A stretch of 64,000 nt of DNA. Source: Haliclona indistincta. Its lineage: Eukaryota; Porifera; Demospongiae; Haplosclerida; Chalinidae. Below are positions 11,299 to 23,900 of the stretch, piece by piece (position 1 is the stretch's first letter; each line of letters begins with the position of its first letter). The translations under genes were made by a program, and so were the position numbers. Below the pieces are notes generated by a model. The model had not been told where the DNA came from and did not search any database. It worked only from the letters and a program-made list of their open reading frames with translations. The stretch is from positions 12,728,845 to 12,792,844 of the forward strand of contig OZ024788.1 in the NCBI GenBank assembly GCA_964017065.1, written 5' to 3'.

Positions 11299-12702
11299 TC
11301 AGTATAATGATGAAGCTATTATAAACTGCTTATTATAATGTATAAGTATTTTATTATAAGTTGTATACATGCTACTATTCAATGGGTAGAATTGGGTATG
11401 TGTCTGGGTTTGGTTTAATGTTGGAATAAATATACCAACAAATATTATATCAATTCTTTGAAAGCTCTTTGGCTTACCTTCTGGCTCATTCTTTTTGTGA
11501 TTTTCATTCTCCCTTGGATCCATCTCTTTAGACTTGAATTGAGTTCCTTGTTCACCGGCTGATTCTGCTCCTCCGGTAGTTTGTCTCTGTCCTAGGATAC
11601 GAGGACAATTGTCTTCAAAATGACCTTTCATACCACAGCTACAACAGAGGGCATCTTCTTCTCCATGAGCATAGTCGCACGTTTCCTTAGGCTTGTAACA
11701 CATTTCTCTCTCAAAGTACGTACAAGGCTTAAGCTTCTTATATGGCTTCCCTGCTCCTCCATTGCTCTTGAAGAACTCCTTCTCTTCGTCAGTATGCCAA
11801 TTATTACAGCTAGTACCAAAGTGACAACACATTTTTCCTGGACAACGCGGGTATACGGTACCTTCCTTTTCATAGTATTCGACATTCTTCACACCTTTAT
11901 TTCCGGGATATTTGGTTATTTGTCCCAGAAAGACATCAACGTCAAAGCATTCTCCACTTGTATCATTCGGAAAGACTAGTACTAGATTATCCGGCTTATT
12001 TTCATAGAACTGAAATGGCCATCGGGAAATTTTTTCTAGCATTTCACGGAACTCATAATGATGAGAGAAAGAATGATGCAAGGCTACCTTAGCATTAGGA
12101 AAGCCAGAATTGGGATCGAATTTCCATTCGATGAAAGTGACTTCATCGAAACAGTCATCAAGATTTTTCACTAGCAAGTTGTCTGTCTCATTTGCTAAAT
12201 CTTTCAGGCATTTCGCCAGAGCATGGCTCCAGCTGTAGATTTCAATTTTCCAGCCCATTTCAAGTGCTTTTTTGATTCCAGGGTGAAAGCAAGAATCACC
12301 TGAAACGACAACAATTGTTGACAGTTCTTTGGGTGGAGTCTCATTCGCCATTCGATAGATGGTTTCATTTACGTCTGCGGCACTTTGCATTTTCGCCTCC
12401 CAGTTGGGCCAGCTGCTGACATTTACTGTCGCCAGCTTTGATCCAAATACTACACCTCCTGCAACAGGTCGCGATTGAGTTATGATGTCGGTTAACTTAT
12501 CCCAACTGATGCGAATGCGAGGATCTTCTTCTGTTTTAAACCACGCCTTTTTTGCAGCAAGCTGTTTCGCACTACGCCATATGTTAGAATTGTCGACGTA
12601 GATCCATATCGGCTTTTTGTCAGATCTTGTTTCTGCATCGTCATATGTAGAAGCCGCTTCCTGAGTGGTAACAACTGACTTGTCGTGCTCAAGAGACGCC
12701 AT
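11299..12702 (-). CDS. NYN-domain RNase-like protein with CCCH and CCHC zinc fingers
   Basis: A 467-codon intronless frame starting at ATG 12702. Residues 31-170 look like an NYN/PIN-type nuclease: IYVDNSN at 34-40 (D37) and VVVSGDS at 131-137 (D136) are the two acidic clusters that bind metal in this fold. The C-terminal half has zinc fingers: a CX5CX3H finger at C293-H303, a CCCH finger at C327-X7-C335-X6-C342-X3-H346, and a CCHC knuckle C353-C356-H361-C366. NYN plus RNA-binding zinc fingers suggests an endoribonuclease acting on RNA in the cytoplasm, as in MARF1/ZC3H12-type proteins, but it is not an orthologue I can name. The last ~58 residues may be intron: GAAG|GTAAGCC at 11478/11477 is a strong donor site, so the true C-terminus may be spliced elsewhere. 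Confidence 0.8.
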   Translation of the reverse strand: MASLEHDKSVVTTQEAASTYDDAETRSDKKPIWIYVDNSNIWRSAKQLAAKKAWFKTEEDPRIRISWDKLTDIITQSRPVAGGVVFGSKLATVNVSSWPNWEAKMQSAADVNETIYRMANETPPKELSTIVVVSGDSCFHPGIKKALEMGWKIEIYSWSHALAKCLKDLANETDNLLVKNLDDCFDEVTFIEWKFDPNSGFPNAKVALHHSFSHHYEFREMLEKISRWPFQFYENKPDNLVLVFPNDTSGECFDVDVFLGQITKYPGNKGVKNVEYYEKEGTVYPRCPGKMCCHFGTSCNNWHTDEEKEFFKSNGGAGKPYKKLKPCTYFEREMCYKPKETCDYAHGEEDALCCSCGMKGHFEDNCPRILGQRQTTGGAESAGEQGTQFKSKEMDPRENENHKKNEPEGKPKSFQRIDIIFVGIFIPTLNQTQTHTQFYPLNSSMYTTYNKILIHYNKQFIIASSLY

Positions 12703-14473
12703 TCAGCTGCTCTAACCGTAGTTTACAGTACTGCAAAAAATACGCCCTCGAATCCTTACGCTACTTGTACAATGTATTCTTCTTACGCGCGCGCGCGCGC
12801 GCTACATTGTATCTAATTACAGCATGCCGTATAACGGGAAAATTTGGTGGATCAATAGGCCTTTCCGCATAAGAAATGTTGATTAAAAATTAATGAAATT
12901 CATCGAGAAATGACGAGCAGTGACGGTGAGCGACGTCATTTGCTGGAGTACGCTCAGAGCCATGGACGCCAGAAACAAACAAGTACTGCACTGCGCTAAG
13001 ACTGTATACATCACCCACTAGTCTAAAAATAGCCATATCTATTTATGAAGAACCACATGGTAATATTGTGAGTTGGTAGTAGGCAACGAGTGTTGAGTTT
13101 GGTCATAGAAGACTCCCAGGAGCGGTCTTGAAAGTCCTGTAGAGAGCCATGCAGTTCATTGTTAAAGCTATAGTTGTTATGCTAAGGTAAAACAGTTGAA
13201 AAAGAAGTTGTCTTGCTAGAACTACAGTTCTAGACTCCTCAGGAGCCTCGTGAGAGTCGTTTTTGGACAAATGGCAGCAAACAAACTCGACTGTATGGCA
13301 TTACTACCTTGCGGTTTCAGCAGCAAATCATTGTCCTAGCTTCGCCTTCGGTGAAAGTCTAGGAAAACAATGAAAGGGAACTAAAATGCGCTTATAACGA
13401 GAGAAACAACGCTGTAGTAGTGATCGCCAAGGTACTCCAGCAAATGACGTCATAACACGCAGAATTACGTTACGCTACATTCCTTGCATATTTTCCCTTA
13501 CGGTGGAAAGGCCTATTTAGGCGAGTTTTATTTTGGCGCCCTGCACACGTATTACTGTTACTGTATTAGTCTAATAGAAAAAACAGACTTTGGTGAATGT
13601 TTGACAATTCGCCACAATTTTAGTCCACCGACATTCCCGGCTTCCCGCTATGTTCTGTCAACTGGATGCGCGTACATGTTACCATGTACCAGTTGGAGGC
13701 CCGCCCCTTTCTTAAGGAAGAAAGGGGCGGGCCTCCAAGCTAAGCGCGCGCATAATTATCAATGGACTGATAAAAATAGATACTCAGCTGGGGCACTAAA
13801 CTTAGGTACATCGTGGTGGTCAGACTTGTATTACGTACCTGGTGACTGCATGAATTCGGCTGGTTTAATTACTGAATTATTTTGACGACAATTAATTTTG
13901 ATTTCCTCTGACAGTTTGTCTTGCGATTTTCTACAACATGCAGTACGCTAGCTGTTCCAAACTAGCACTGTTTTTTCATGGCATGTCAAGGTTTAAGGGT
14001 AGATTGCCCTAACATCATGATTACAAATATTTTGGTTTCTACTGTTAGTTGAAGGCCTGCTCAGTCACACTGATCACCCAAGAAAGTCGCCATTCGTCTT
14101 GTGGGCGTAGCAAGCCCCACCTAATGACAAAAGTTGCGTTTCTTTCCTGAGCATGCCACACCCACACAAAATGTCAGACATAAACTTTGGTACACAAGAA
14201 ACGTATGTATGGGATTTTGCAAAAAGGTCTCTGTCTGTAAGTTACAGAGGGGCGAATATTTAACGAGAAGACACGATTTCGGCAAAAATTCCCTACCAGC
14301 AAGAGCGATGGAGGAAGATACAAATACTTTTGCCAGAGCGCCAAAAAATGCCACCTCTTGCCCAGCCCTCCCGCCTTCCCCACAACCCACCCACCCCTAT
14401 GTCAGGGGGGTACGACAAGCTAATTTAATATGACGTATTGCTGACATACGACACGCCCACTACAATAATGTGG
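12703..14473. other. Upstream region of the NYN gene and gene-poor DNA
   Basis: Contains a (CG)n run at about 12786-12801 just upstream of the NYN gene and a near-perfect hairpin at 13695-13736. Short frames on both strands (for example at 14121-14433) overlap each other and show no domain, so I treat the region as non-coding. Confidence 0.45.
13695..13736. repeat. Perfect GC-rich hairpin, 19-bp stem, 4-base loop
   Basis: GGAGGCCCGCCCCTTTCTT, AAGG, then the exact complement. The stem resembles the terminal repeat of the element at 59668-60239 (GGAGACCCGCCCCTTTC), so it may be the collapsed ends of that family. Confidence 0.8.
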
Positions 14474-16081
14474 CACCCGCTTCACCTAAAATCACTCAGG
14501 AAATGACTGGTTGAAATCATTGCGTATGACCAGGTCTTGACTGTACAAAATCACCATATATTATAATACGAATGTCATGCATAATACATAAGGACGGTAC
14601 TAGACTACCAGCACACGCCTACTTTAGTAAAGATGGCTCTCGCGAGATGGCTGCTGTATTCACTGAACTGGCGACGAGTTGTTTCTGTTGTCTGGCATTC
14701 TTTTCTACTGACTACGAGCCAAGTGGACCAGCCCTTTAAACTTCTGTGTGACAATGGAAAGCGTTGTAACGAGGAAGAATCTCAGCTAGAATCGGCTGAA
14801 TGTGACTAGTAGCTTAATTGTTTATGAAATAGAGATCCGATGCCAAGCTCCTGCACACCTCTGAGTAGAACTGGTGAGTCTATCAATAGGTGGAGATGGT
14901 CAGATTGTATTAGGAGCATTAAGAGTAGCACTGTTGTTGGTTTTCCTGTAAATGAGATCTATAGACCACCTGCCTGCATGCTAGCTATATAGCTCTCTAT
15001 AGCATTCAGCCTGCATGCTTTAATGATTGACAGAGAATAATGTTTCATGCTTGTCTTGTTAACCCATCCAAGGCTACTTGCATGACCAGCACACTTGTAA
15101 TGATGTAATCACAAACTGAAAAGAAGGTTGTCTTGTACCAAAAAAATTGCCACTGAAGCACTTTACCTACAATAGTTCTACTGATACATGAAAAATAATT
15201 GTAGAGGATGAATGCAGCGAAATGGGTAGAGAAATCAATTATTCGCTCAAAAATGTTCTGTCTTCCTGTTAACGACACACGCAGCTCACGGGGTTCTGAA
15301 GAATGACAATCGCCCAGTCTCGAAAGTATTGCAGTGAAAATAGGTAGTCCTACGCGACTTGTCACGAGAATTATTGAACAAAGTCAATTCACATGGCCAT
15401 CATGATTTTTAATAAGACCAAATTTTTAGCAGTGCTCTGCGCCACAAAAAAGAATCCTCTCCGTAAATTCCTGGCTACGGCCTTGTACATGTATATTGAC
15501 GGTTTTGTATAATCTAATAATAATAGTGAAAGGCATAATAGGCTCTCTGGTTCATATTATTGACTGTTTTTGTGTTTAGCCCTAGATTTAACCATCTTAA
15601 AATTATCGAAATTTATCACATCTCTCTCTCTCTCAGGCCTTTCATTAATTTTGTAAAATCAGAAAGGGGACATGTGTTATTACTAAAACACCCATTTTGT
15701 TCTAGGAGAATGAACATCAGGTTTGTCATAATGGGTGACAACGTGCTGCTTGGTTTGATGGTGTTATGTCCACAGGTGCAACCCAAAAAGTGATGGTCTG
15801 GCAAGTCGTAACAAGACGATAATTATAGCTAAGTAGTTACTAATCCCAGACAACAAGACTAGTAATTCTGTTACAGTTATATATTTTCGTGTGTATCACT
15901 ATTGAAACAATGAACACACTAGGAGTGCATAACACATTATGGTCTAATTGTAATACAATGATTATTTTGTTACAATGAATCGTACTATCCACTGAAATAG
16001 TCCTGAGCTAATCATAATAAACAGTTGCAAAATTTTTCCGGTGACCTTGCCTGGTAAGCGCTGATGAAGTGTAGCTTGACT

Positions 16082-17225
16082 GTAGGAGTAGTTTAAAGTA
16101 TAGTTAAATGCCATTTCATAGTAATCTTGAGACTAAAGTGTAGTAAGTTGAATACTAATCTGGTAGACCTGATGTCTAAGGATGCTGTGACAGCACTGAA
16201 ATGAAGAAAGTGATATTTAATAGTGCATGATCTTGAGGCTAAAGTGCAGTAAGTTGCATACTAATCTGGTAGACTTGATGGGTAAGAATGCTGTGACAGC
16301 ACTGAAATGAAGAACATTCAATTTCATAGATATCTTGAGGCTAAAGTGCAGTAAGTTGCATACTAATCTGGTAGACCTGATGTCTAAGGATGCTGTGACA
16401 GCACTGAAATGAAGAAAATGACATTGAATAGTGATCTTGAGGCTAAAGTGCAGTAAGTTGCATACTAATCTGGTAGACTTGATGAGTAAGAATGCTGTGA
16501 CAGCACTGAAATGAAGAAAATTTCATTTCAGAGTGATCTAGAGGCTAAAGTGCAGGAAGTTGCATACTAATCTGGTCTGAAATGGAATTTTCTTCATTTC
16601 AGTGCTGTCACAGCATTCTTACCCATCAAGTCTACCAGATTAGTATGCAACTTACTGCACTTTAGCCTCAAGATCACTATTCAATGTCATTTTCTTCATT
16701 TCAGTGCTGTCACAGCATCCTTAGACATCAAGTCTACCAGATTAGTATGCAACTTACTGCACTTTAGCCTCAAGATCACTCTGAAATAGAAATTTCTTCA
16801 TTTCAGTGCTGTCACAGCATCCTTAGACATCAGGCCTACCAGATTTGTATGCAACTTAGTCAACTTTAGCCTCAAGATCACTCTGAAATTGAATTTTCTT
16901 CATTTCAGTGCTGTCCTGACAGCATCCTTAGACATCAGGTCTACCAGATTAGTATGCAACTTACTGCACTTTAGCCTCAAGATCACTCTGAATTGGAATT
17001 TTCACCATTTCAGTGCTGTCACAGCATTCTTACCCATCAAGTCTACCAGATTAGTATGCAACTTACTCAGTGCACTTTAGCCTCAAGATCACTATTAAAA
17101 TTAATATCACTTTCTTCATTTCAGTGCTGTCACAGCATCCTTAGACATCAAGTCTACCATGAGATTGGTATTCAACTTACTACACTTTAGTCTCAAGATC
17201 ACTATGAAATGGCATTTAACAATAC
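16082..17225. repeat. ~105-bp tandem repeats meeting head to head at the palindrome centre
   Basis: Units contain GCTGTGACAGCACTGAAATG and CTAAAGTGCAGTAAGTTGCA. They run forward to about 16572 and reversed from there on, so the array itself is palindromic. Confidence 0.85.
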
Positions 17226-18754
17226 TTTTAAACTACTCCTACAGTCAAGCTACACTTCATCAGCGCTTACCAGGCAAGGTCACTGGAAAAATTTTGCAAC
17301 TGTTTATTATGATTAGCTCAGGACTATTTCAGTGGATAGTACGATTCATTGTAACAAAATAATCATTGTATTACAATTAGACCATAATGTGTTATGCACT
17401 CCTAGTGTGTTTATTGTTTCAATAGTGATACACACGAAAATATATAACTGTAACAAAATTACTAGTCTTGTTGTCTGGGATTAGTAACTACTTAGCTATA
17501 ATTATTGTCTTGTTACGACTTGCCAGACCATCACTTTTTGGGTTGCACCTGTGGACATAACACCATCAAACCAAGCAGCACGTTGTCACTCATTATGACA
17601 AACCTGATGTTCATTCTCCTAGAACAAAATAGGTGTTTTAGTAATAACACATGTCCCCTTTCTGATTTTACAAAATTAATGAAAGGCCTGAGAGAGAAAG
17701 AGAGAGATGTGATAAATTTCGATAATTTTAAGATGGTTAAATCTAGGGCTAAACACAAAAACAGTCAATAATATGAACCAGAGAGCCTATTATGCCTTTC
17801 ACTATTATTATTAGATTATACAAAACCGTCAATATACATGTACAAGGCCGTAGCCAGGAATTTACGGAGAGGATTCTTTTTTTGTGGCGCAGAGCACTGC
17901 TAAAAATTTGGTCTTATTAAAAATCATGATGGCCATGTGAATTGATTTTGTGCAATAATTCTCGTGACAAGTCGCGTAGGACTACCTATTTTCACTGCAA
18001 TACTTTCGAGACTGGGCGATTGTCATTCTTCAGAACCCCGTGAGCTGCGTGTGTCGTTAACAGGAAGACAGAACATTTTTGAGCGAATAATTGATTTCTC
18101 TACCCATTTCGCTGCATTCATCCTCTACAATTATTTTTCATGTATCAGTAGAACTATTGTAGGTAAAGTGCTTCAGTGGCAATTTTTTTGGTACAAGACA
18201 ACCTTCTTTTCAGTTTGTGATTACATCATTACAAGTGTGCTGGTCATGCAAGTAGCCTTGGATGGGTTAACAAGACAAGCATGAAACATTATTCTCTGTC
18301 AATCATTAAAGCATGCAGGCTGAATGCTATAGAGAGCTATATAGCTAGCATGCAGGCAGGTGGTCTATAGATCTCATTTACAGGAAAACCAACAACAGTG
18401 CTACTCTTAATGCTCCTAATACAATCTGACCATCTCCACCTATTGATAGACTCACCAGTTCTACTCAGAGGTGTGCAGGAGCTTGGCATCGGATCTCTAA
18501 TTCATAAACAAGCTACTAGTCACATTCAGCCGATTCTAGCTGAGATTCTTCCTCGTTACAACGCTTTCCATTGTCACACAGAAGTTTAAAAGGCTGGTCC
18601 ACTTGGTTCGTAGTAGAAAAGAATGCCAGACACCAGAAACAACTCGTCGCCAGTTCAGTGAATACAGCAGCCATCTCGCGAGAGCCATCTTTACTAAAGT
18701 AGGCGTGTGCTGGTAGTCTAGTACCGTCCTTATGTATTATACATGACATTCGTA

Positions 18755-18865
18755 CTCCCGAACATGCACTCACTTGCATGCAAGTATACCCATTACTTGA
18801 CACTTGTAACACTTTGCGTTGAAGGCCTGCTGTGCACGCCACAATTGTTTATTAACAACACACAT
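18755..18865 (-). repeat. B2 terminal repeat of the YR retrotransposon
   Basis: 111 bases starting CTCCCGAACATGCACTCACT (plus strand), matching 19647-19757. Confidence 0.9.
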
Positions 18866-19304
18866 ACAACACAAACACATCATACTTCATTGAGCTGGGG
18901 CCTGCCTAATATGCACCAAGATTTATGGTTAGCAAGGCCCATTGCTAACCAAGGGAAAAACCCAGAGAGAACCTTAAGCTTTTTGGAGAAAACTCTGGGA
19001 AAACCCATTACCATGAACACAGCTCAATCACATCACATAGCTAGGCTATATAGTTCAATTTCCTCTTCATCGCTTCTCTGGACAAGTTGCCTAGCAATAA
19101 AACATAATAATCACAATTCACATAGTAGATGTGCATGCGCACACACAATGCATACACACAATGCACAACACAAGCACACCATTCAAGGGAAAAACCAGGG
19201 ATAAACATGAAGGATTAAAACCACTGGATAAACAAAAACCCAACTTAATTAGCTCGTAGCGAAAAATAAGAAAAAATAATAATAACAAATCACTTATATG
19301 GTAC

Positions 19305-19335
19305 ACGCGCACACACACACACACACACACACACA
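19305..19335. repeat. (AC)n microsatellite
   Basis: A run of about 14 AC dinucleotides in the part between B2 and A2. Confidence 0.9.
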
Positions 19336-19473
19336 ATGTTCCGCTGTCCATACTGCAGCCCTGCCAGTCACCCAGGGCTCCTCTTGAAAAGATCTGATTG
19401 ACTTAATTGAGAAGAAATTAATTATTTATATCAACAAATGACAATTAGCAACTTCTGGGATCGGGTGGGAGGG

Positions 19474-19757
19474 ACAGAACTAGAATAATGTGACTGCACA
19501 AAACCTAGGAATGACTAACTACTTCACGTGTCTAGTTAAATACTGTACCATAGACACGTGTCACTTACTACACCATGCAATTAACTTCCAAATTTCGGGA
19601 GCATATTTCCCGTCTAATTCCTGCGTCAACCGACAGGAAAATATATCTCCCGAACATGCACTCACTTGCATGCAAGTATACCCATTACTTGACACTTGTA
19701 ACACTTTGCGTTGAAGGCCTGCTGTGCACGCCACAATTGTTTATTAACAACACACAT
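19474..19757 (-). repeat. Adjacent A2 and B1 repeats
   Basis: 19474-19646 duplicates 23907-24079 and 19647-19757 duplicates 18755-18865. The junction AAAATATAT|CTCCCG is what end-to-end joining of the element would produce. Confidence 0.9.
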
Positions 19758-19800
19758 AGGGTTCCCAAAGAGAGGGCTAACAGCCAGGTACTAATTCAAG

Positions 19801-20200
19801 TCAAATGTCCAGACTCATAGAGACAGACAACAAATCGGGAACTGGGTCCTTGACGTACCCATCCTTTGTTGTCTCAGCGCGCCATCGGCCATGACGCTTA
19901 AACAGCCTGTCAGGCACTCCTGCATTTGCTGCTGCTGAAGCTCCCCCAGCTCTCAGACTGTGTAGACCAAATTGCTTTGGGTCAAACCCCAGGGACGAAA
20001 TTTTCCCCCCAAAAAAACAGCTCTCTAGCTCTGGTGTAGCTAAGAGACCCCGATGCTCTAAGGCGTTCGCCTGCCTTTGAATGTACGATACCCCGAAACA
20101 ATCGAAGCTTGGTGCTCAAGGAAATGCTTGCCATTGCAACGTACTGCTCATTGCAACTGGGCAGGTATTGGTGTTGGTTCTAGCAACAAGGTCACTCAGA
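19801..20200 (-). pseudogene. Tyrosine recombinase C-terminal part of the YR retrotransposon
   Basis: Minus-strand reading ending at the stop 19801-19803 shows HSLRAGGASAA (the HxxR box), KRHGRWR (the second His region) and DGYV (a candidate nucleophile Tyr), the signature of tyrosine recombinases in DIRS-like elements. An upstream CPVAM segment near 20150 is in another frame, and the N-terminal part is not recognisable, so the gene is broken. In a working element it would integrate the circular DNA. Confidence 0.75.
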
Positions 20201-20504
20201 GCAAATAATACAACATTAAAAACAACATGTAACATGTACCTATTGCTTTAGAACAAGAGGCGTAGCGACACTCTACAATTTACAAGATGGGAGTAGCTTC
20301 GCTATTTAACTTCCAGCTGTTCTCAGAATGAACCATCCCCATTCTGTAGTGCATGCTAACACATTGAGTGACCAGCATGTGCAATACTACTAACTGCCCC
20401 TAATAGGGCAAACATTACCAACTGAGACAACACCACTGTCACCATAAAAGCAACCTGTGAGCATGTATCACCTAGCCACCGAGTGGCAATCAGCATTAGC
20501 TGTA

Positions 20505-20860
20505 CATGTACTATGTGTATCCATTGCCACCAAACAGGCGAGTAGCACCAATGTGCAACATGTATCCAATGCCACCAAATGGGCAAGCAGCACCACTGTG
20601 CAACATGTATCCAATGCCACCAAATGGGCAACCAGCACCACTGTGCAACATGTATCCAATGCCACCAAATGGGCAAGCAGCACCACTGTGCAACATGTAT
20701 CCAATGCCACCAAATGGGCAACAGCACCAATGTGCAACATGTATCCAATGCCACCAAATGGGCAACAGCACCAATGTGCAAATATGTAACCCTGCCACCA
20801 AATGGGCAACAGCACCAATGTGTAACATTTATCAAATGGACAACAGCACCAACTGTGCAC
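20505..20860. repeat. ~45-bp minisatellite
   Basis: About eight copies of a unit containing CCAATGCCACCAAATGGGCA and GTGCAACATGTAT, lying where the N-terminal part of the recombinase gene would be expected. It produces open frames on several frames of both strands that are artefacts. Confidence 0.9.
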
Positions 20861-20914
20861 CTGTATACAATCAGGTTGGAAAACAATGTCTAACACAAAC
20901 ATGACAATGCACTC

Positions 20915-23900
20915 TCAAAACTCACACCTCAGTGCATACACAACAGTATTAGGCACCTCCCCATTGAACAGTACTGCACCTGACACACTCGGAAGGAACA
21001 ATCCTTCTTGTTGGGGGAGTTGTATCACCTCAGTCACAAAAGGTGCAAATTGGTTCTCAGTTGGACAAAGGATTGGCCAGAAAGGTGCAGAAGGCCAACA
21101 AGGCACTATTAATGTGCCATAAGCTGAACAAGCCTGGGCATGTCTAATGACCCTGGGAATAAGAGCAATTGGTGGGCACCACCAATTGTTTTCACCAGAC
21201 CAGTCTGCTGTGAACGCATCAACTGCCTCCGAACCTGGGTTCCAGCAGCGGCTATTAAATCTACACAACTGACTATTATTGTAATCTGCAAATCGATCAA
21301 TGGTGTGTGGACCCCATTGCGCATCTAACTGAGCAAAAATTACAGGGTTTAGTAACCAATCATCTAGGTCGACAATTCGACTCAAATAGTCTGCTCGTTC
21401 ATTTTTCTCCCTAGGAATCCACTCAGGTTCCAGGCGAATCTGATAGTGGACTGTCAAGGAAAATATCTTCATTGCAACTTCCTGCAACTGAAGCTGCCTG
21501 CTACCTACTTGCAGTATACGGGCAACATTCTGATTATCAGTGAACCAACGCACACGATTGTTAGACAACTTACTAGCCAGTGATTGAAGTACCCTCCAAA
21601 CTGCGGTAAGCTCTCGCCATGTTGAGCTTTGGGATGCTTCAACTGCAGTCCATTGACCATATGCTGTATAATGCCCATGCTCAACTATATACCCACCGTA
21701 GCCAGTGCTGCTAGCATCTGAATAAACTACTCTCACAGCTGAGGGAGAGTGCCATATTGGCTGCGCTTTATATTCTAATATATTGGTCGACCAAAACTCC
21801 AGTTCCTTACGAGCTTCATCAGACAGGCTAAGAAGTCCGCACCATGCTACTCTAGATTCAAGGACCGCATACAAGCTGCGGGTCATTAATCGACTGATTG
21901 GGCCCACTGCTAGCCCCAATGAAATGATCTTACCTACCACACTGGCAAGTTGTCTGGCTGACACTCGCGTGACACATGCTGTTTTTCCAAGCAAATCGAG
22001 CAATTTTGTTATTTTATCGCGCGGAACCTCGATTTGACCGAGTTCCATATCGATGACAAATCCTAACCATTGCAGGCGTTGTGTAGGCTTCCATATTGAC
22101 TTTTCACGGTTAAACACAAATCCCGCTTGCTCCAGAGTTGACCGCACAACTCCACTAACATCTGCTGCTTTCAATTCACCAGTAGCAGCCCCTAGACCAT
22201 CGTCCAAGTACACAACAATTCTAATCCCTTGACCCCGCCAATAACGCACAAGGGGACGTAAAAGTTTTGTAAACATGTAACACGCAGTAGACAAACCAAA
22301 AGGGAGTACAGTAAACACATAATAAGAACCTTCCCAAGCAAATCCCAGATATTTCTGGTGAACTACAGCAATGTCTACATGATGGTAACCAGATTTTAAG
22401 TCAAACGAAAACAGATAGTCTCCTTTCTCCAACAGCAACATTGCTGTTCTCAAATCCTCATACTTAAACTTTTGCTTCCATAGAAATTTGTTTAAGTGTC
22501 TGAGATTGATAACTAGGCGTTTCTTGCCACTACTACTTTCCACTACTGATATCGGACTGCAAATATAAGGCACTTTGGCAACTAGTTTCACACAACGGTT
22601 TGTCAATAGCTCAGACACACTAGCTCTTACAAACTCAGCATTATTTAATGCAGATTGCTGATTACACTGAACAAGAGGGGTAGGCTCACTTTTCAGTGGG
22701 AGAACATAACCCGACTCAATAGTCCTCAGCACTGGCTCTGGTGCCTTCAATACTTCTCTCCAAAACAGTGTTCTCTCCTTTAGTCTACCCTGCACAGAAT
22801 CACAAAACACTTGCGCACTGGGTTGAGGGCTCACAGCCTCAGCCTCCCATGTACGACCACACAAATCCACAGCATTTTCCGTGCAACACTCTAAATCAAC
22901 ACACTCACAACAGTCATTGGTGTCACTACCTACTAGCTCTTCCTGACCAATCGCTGGTTCACATTCCTTACTACCATCACCAGCACTATTACCCACACTA
23001 TCAACACTGCTACCCCAAACGCCAACACCATCAACACACATGAACCCATATTGAGAAGGATACCACTTCTTGCTATTGCTGGCGTCTGTCATCTTAGTGC
23101 AGAAGCTCTTGAGATGCCCCATCTCCCCACAAACGAAACACGGGCCCAATGGCTTGGGCGGTCCTACGGCTTGGGCATAGCTGATCGGCATCGAGCGACG
23201 ATGTTGCAATGGACCAGCGGTGGATCCCGTTGCGGGTACCACTGATAGTTGCGAGCTCTGCGCACGAATTTTGGGGCGAGGTGGCGCTGCAGCTCTCCTT
23301 CTCTTCACTGCTTTCCTTTCAGCTGCTTTCTCTGCTTTAAATATACGTTTTTCATCCTCACTATCTTCTGCCAGCTCATCCGCAGTGTATTCAGCCACCA
23401 CGCCCCAGCCATGCTCTGAACGATCAGCCAACTTGATCAATTTTTGTCGTTCAGACAGCAGTGCCAAACCTTCTTCAATGCTCTTCATGGCTCTCCCAAC
23501 TGCTCCAGTCACCGTCGGATTCTCCAGCTCCGTTTGCGCCGCTACTATTGCATCCTCGACCTTTTCGTTGAAGGTTGCTTGTTCTTCATTGCCTTTGCGC
23601 TTATAAGCGTACGGCTTCTCCCTCCGTACGCGCTTCAAGGCTTTAGCTGCAGCGTCTTCTTGTCCCTGTTTTACTTCGTCTTGAAATTTTGCGAACTTGG
23701 TGTCCAGCTTCCTTTGGGACTCGCGTATCTCCCGCAGTATTGCCGACAGATCTGCAGCTCCAGCTCCAATAGGAACGGTCTTGGTGGATCCCCCAGAGCC
23801 GCCACCTGAAGACGTACCGGGAGCATCCACTCCAGCAACATTCTCGTTATCCGAGTCACCCATAACTTGACGATTGCGTGAAATGATAGTAGTAGAATTC

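Noticed and set aside
14121..14433. Frames of 99 and 89 residues on opposite strands
   Set aside because: Mutual shadows, no domain, no splice context; left as non-coding.
15045..15365. 106-residue frame repeated identically at 17964-18284
   Set aside because: The identity is caused by the palindrome; the peptide has no domain, start context or homologous feature.
20457..20904. Several overlapping long frames on both strands
   Set aside because: The ~45-bp minisatellite length is a multiple of three, so all frames stay open; not genes.
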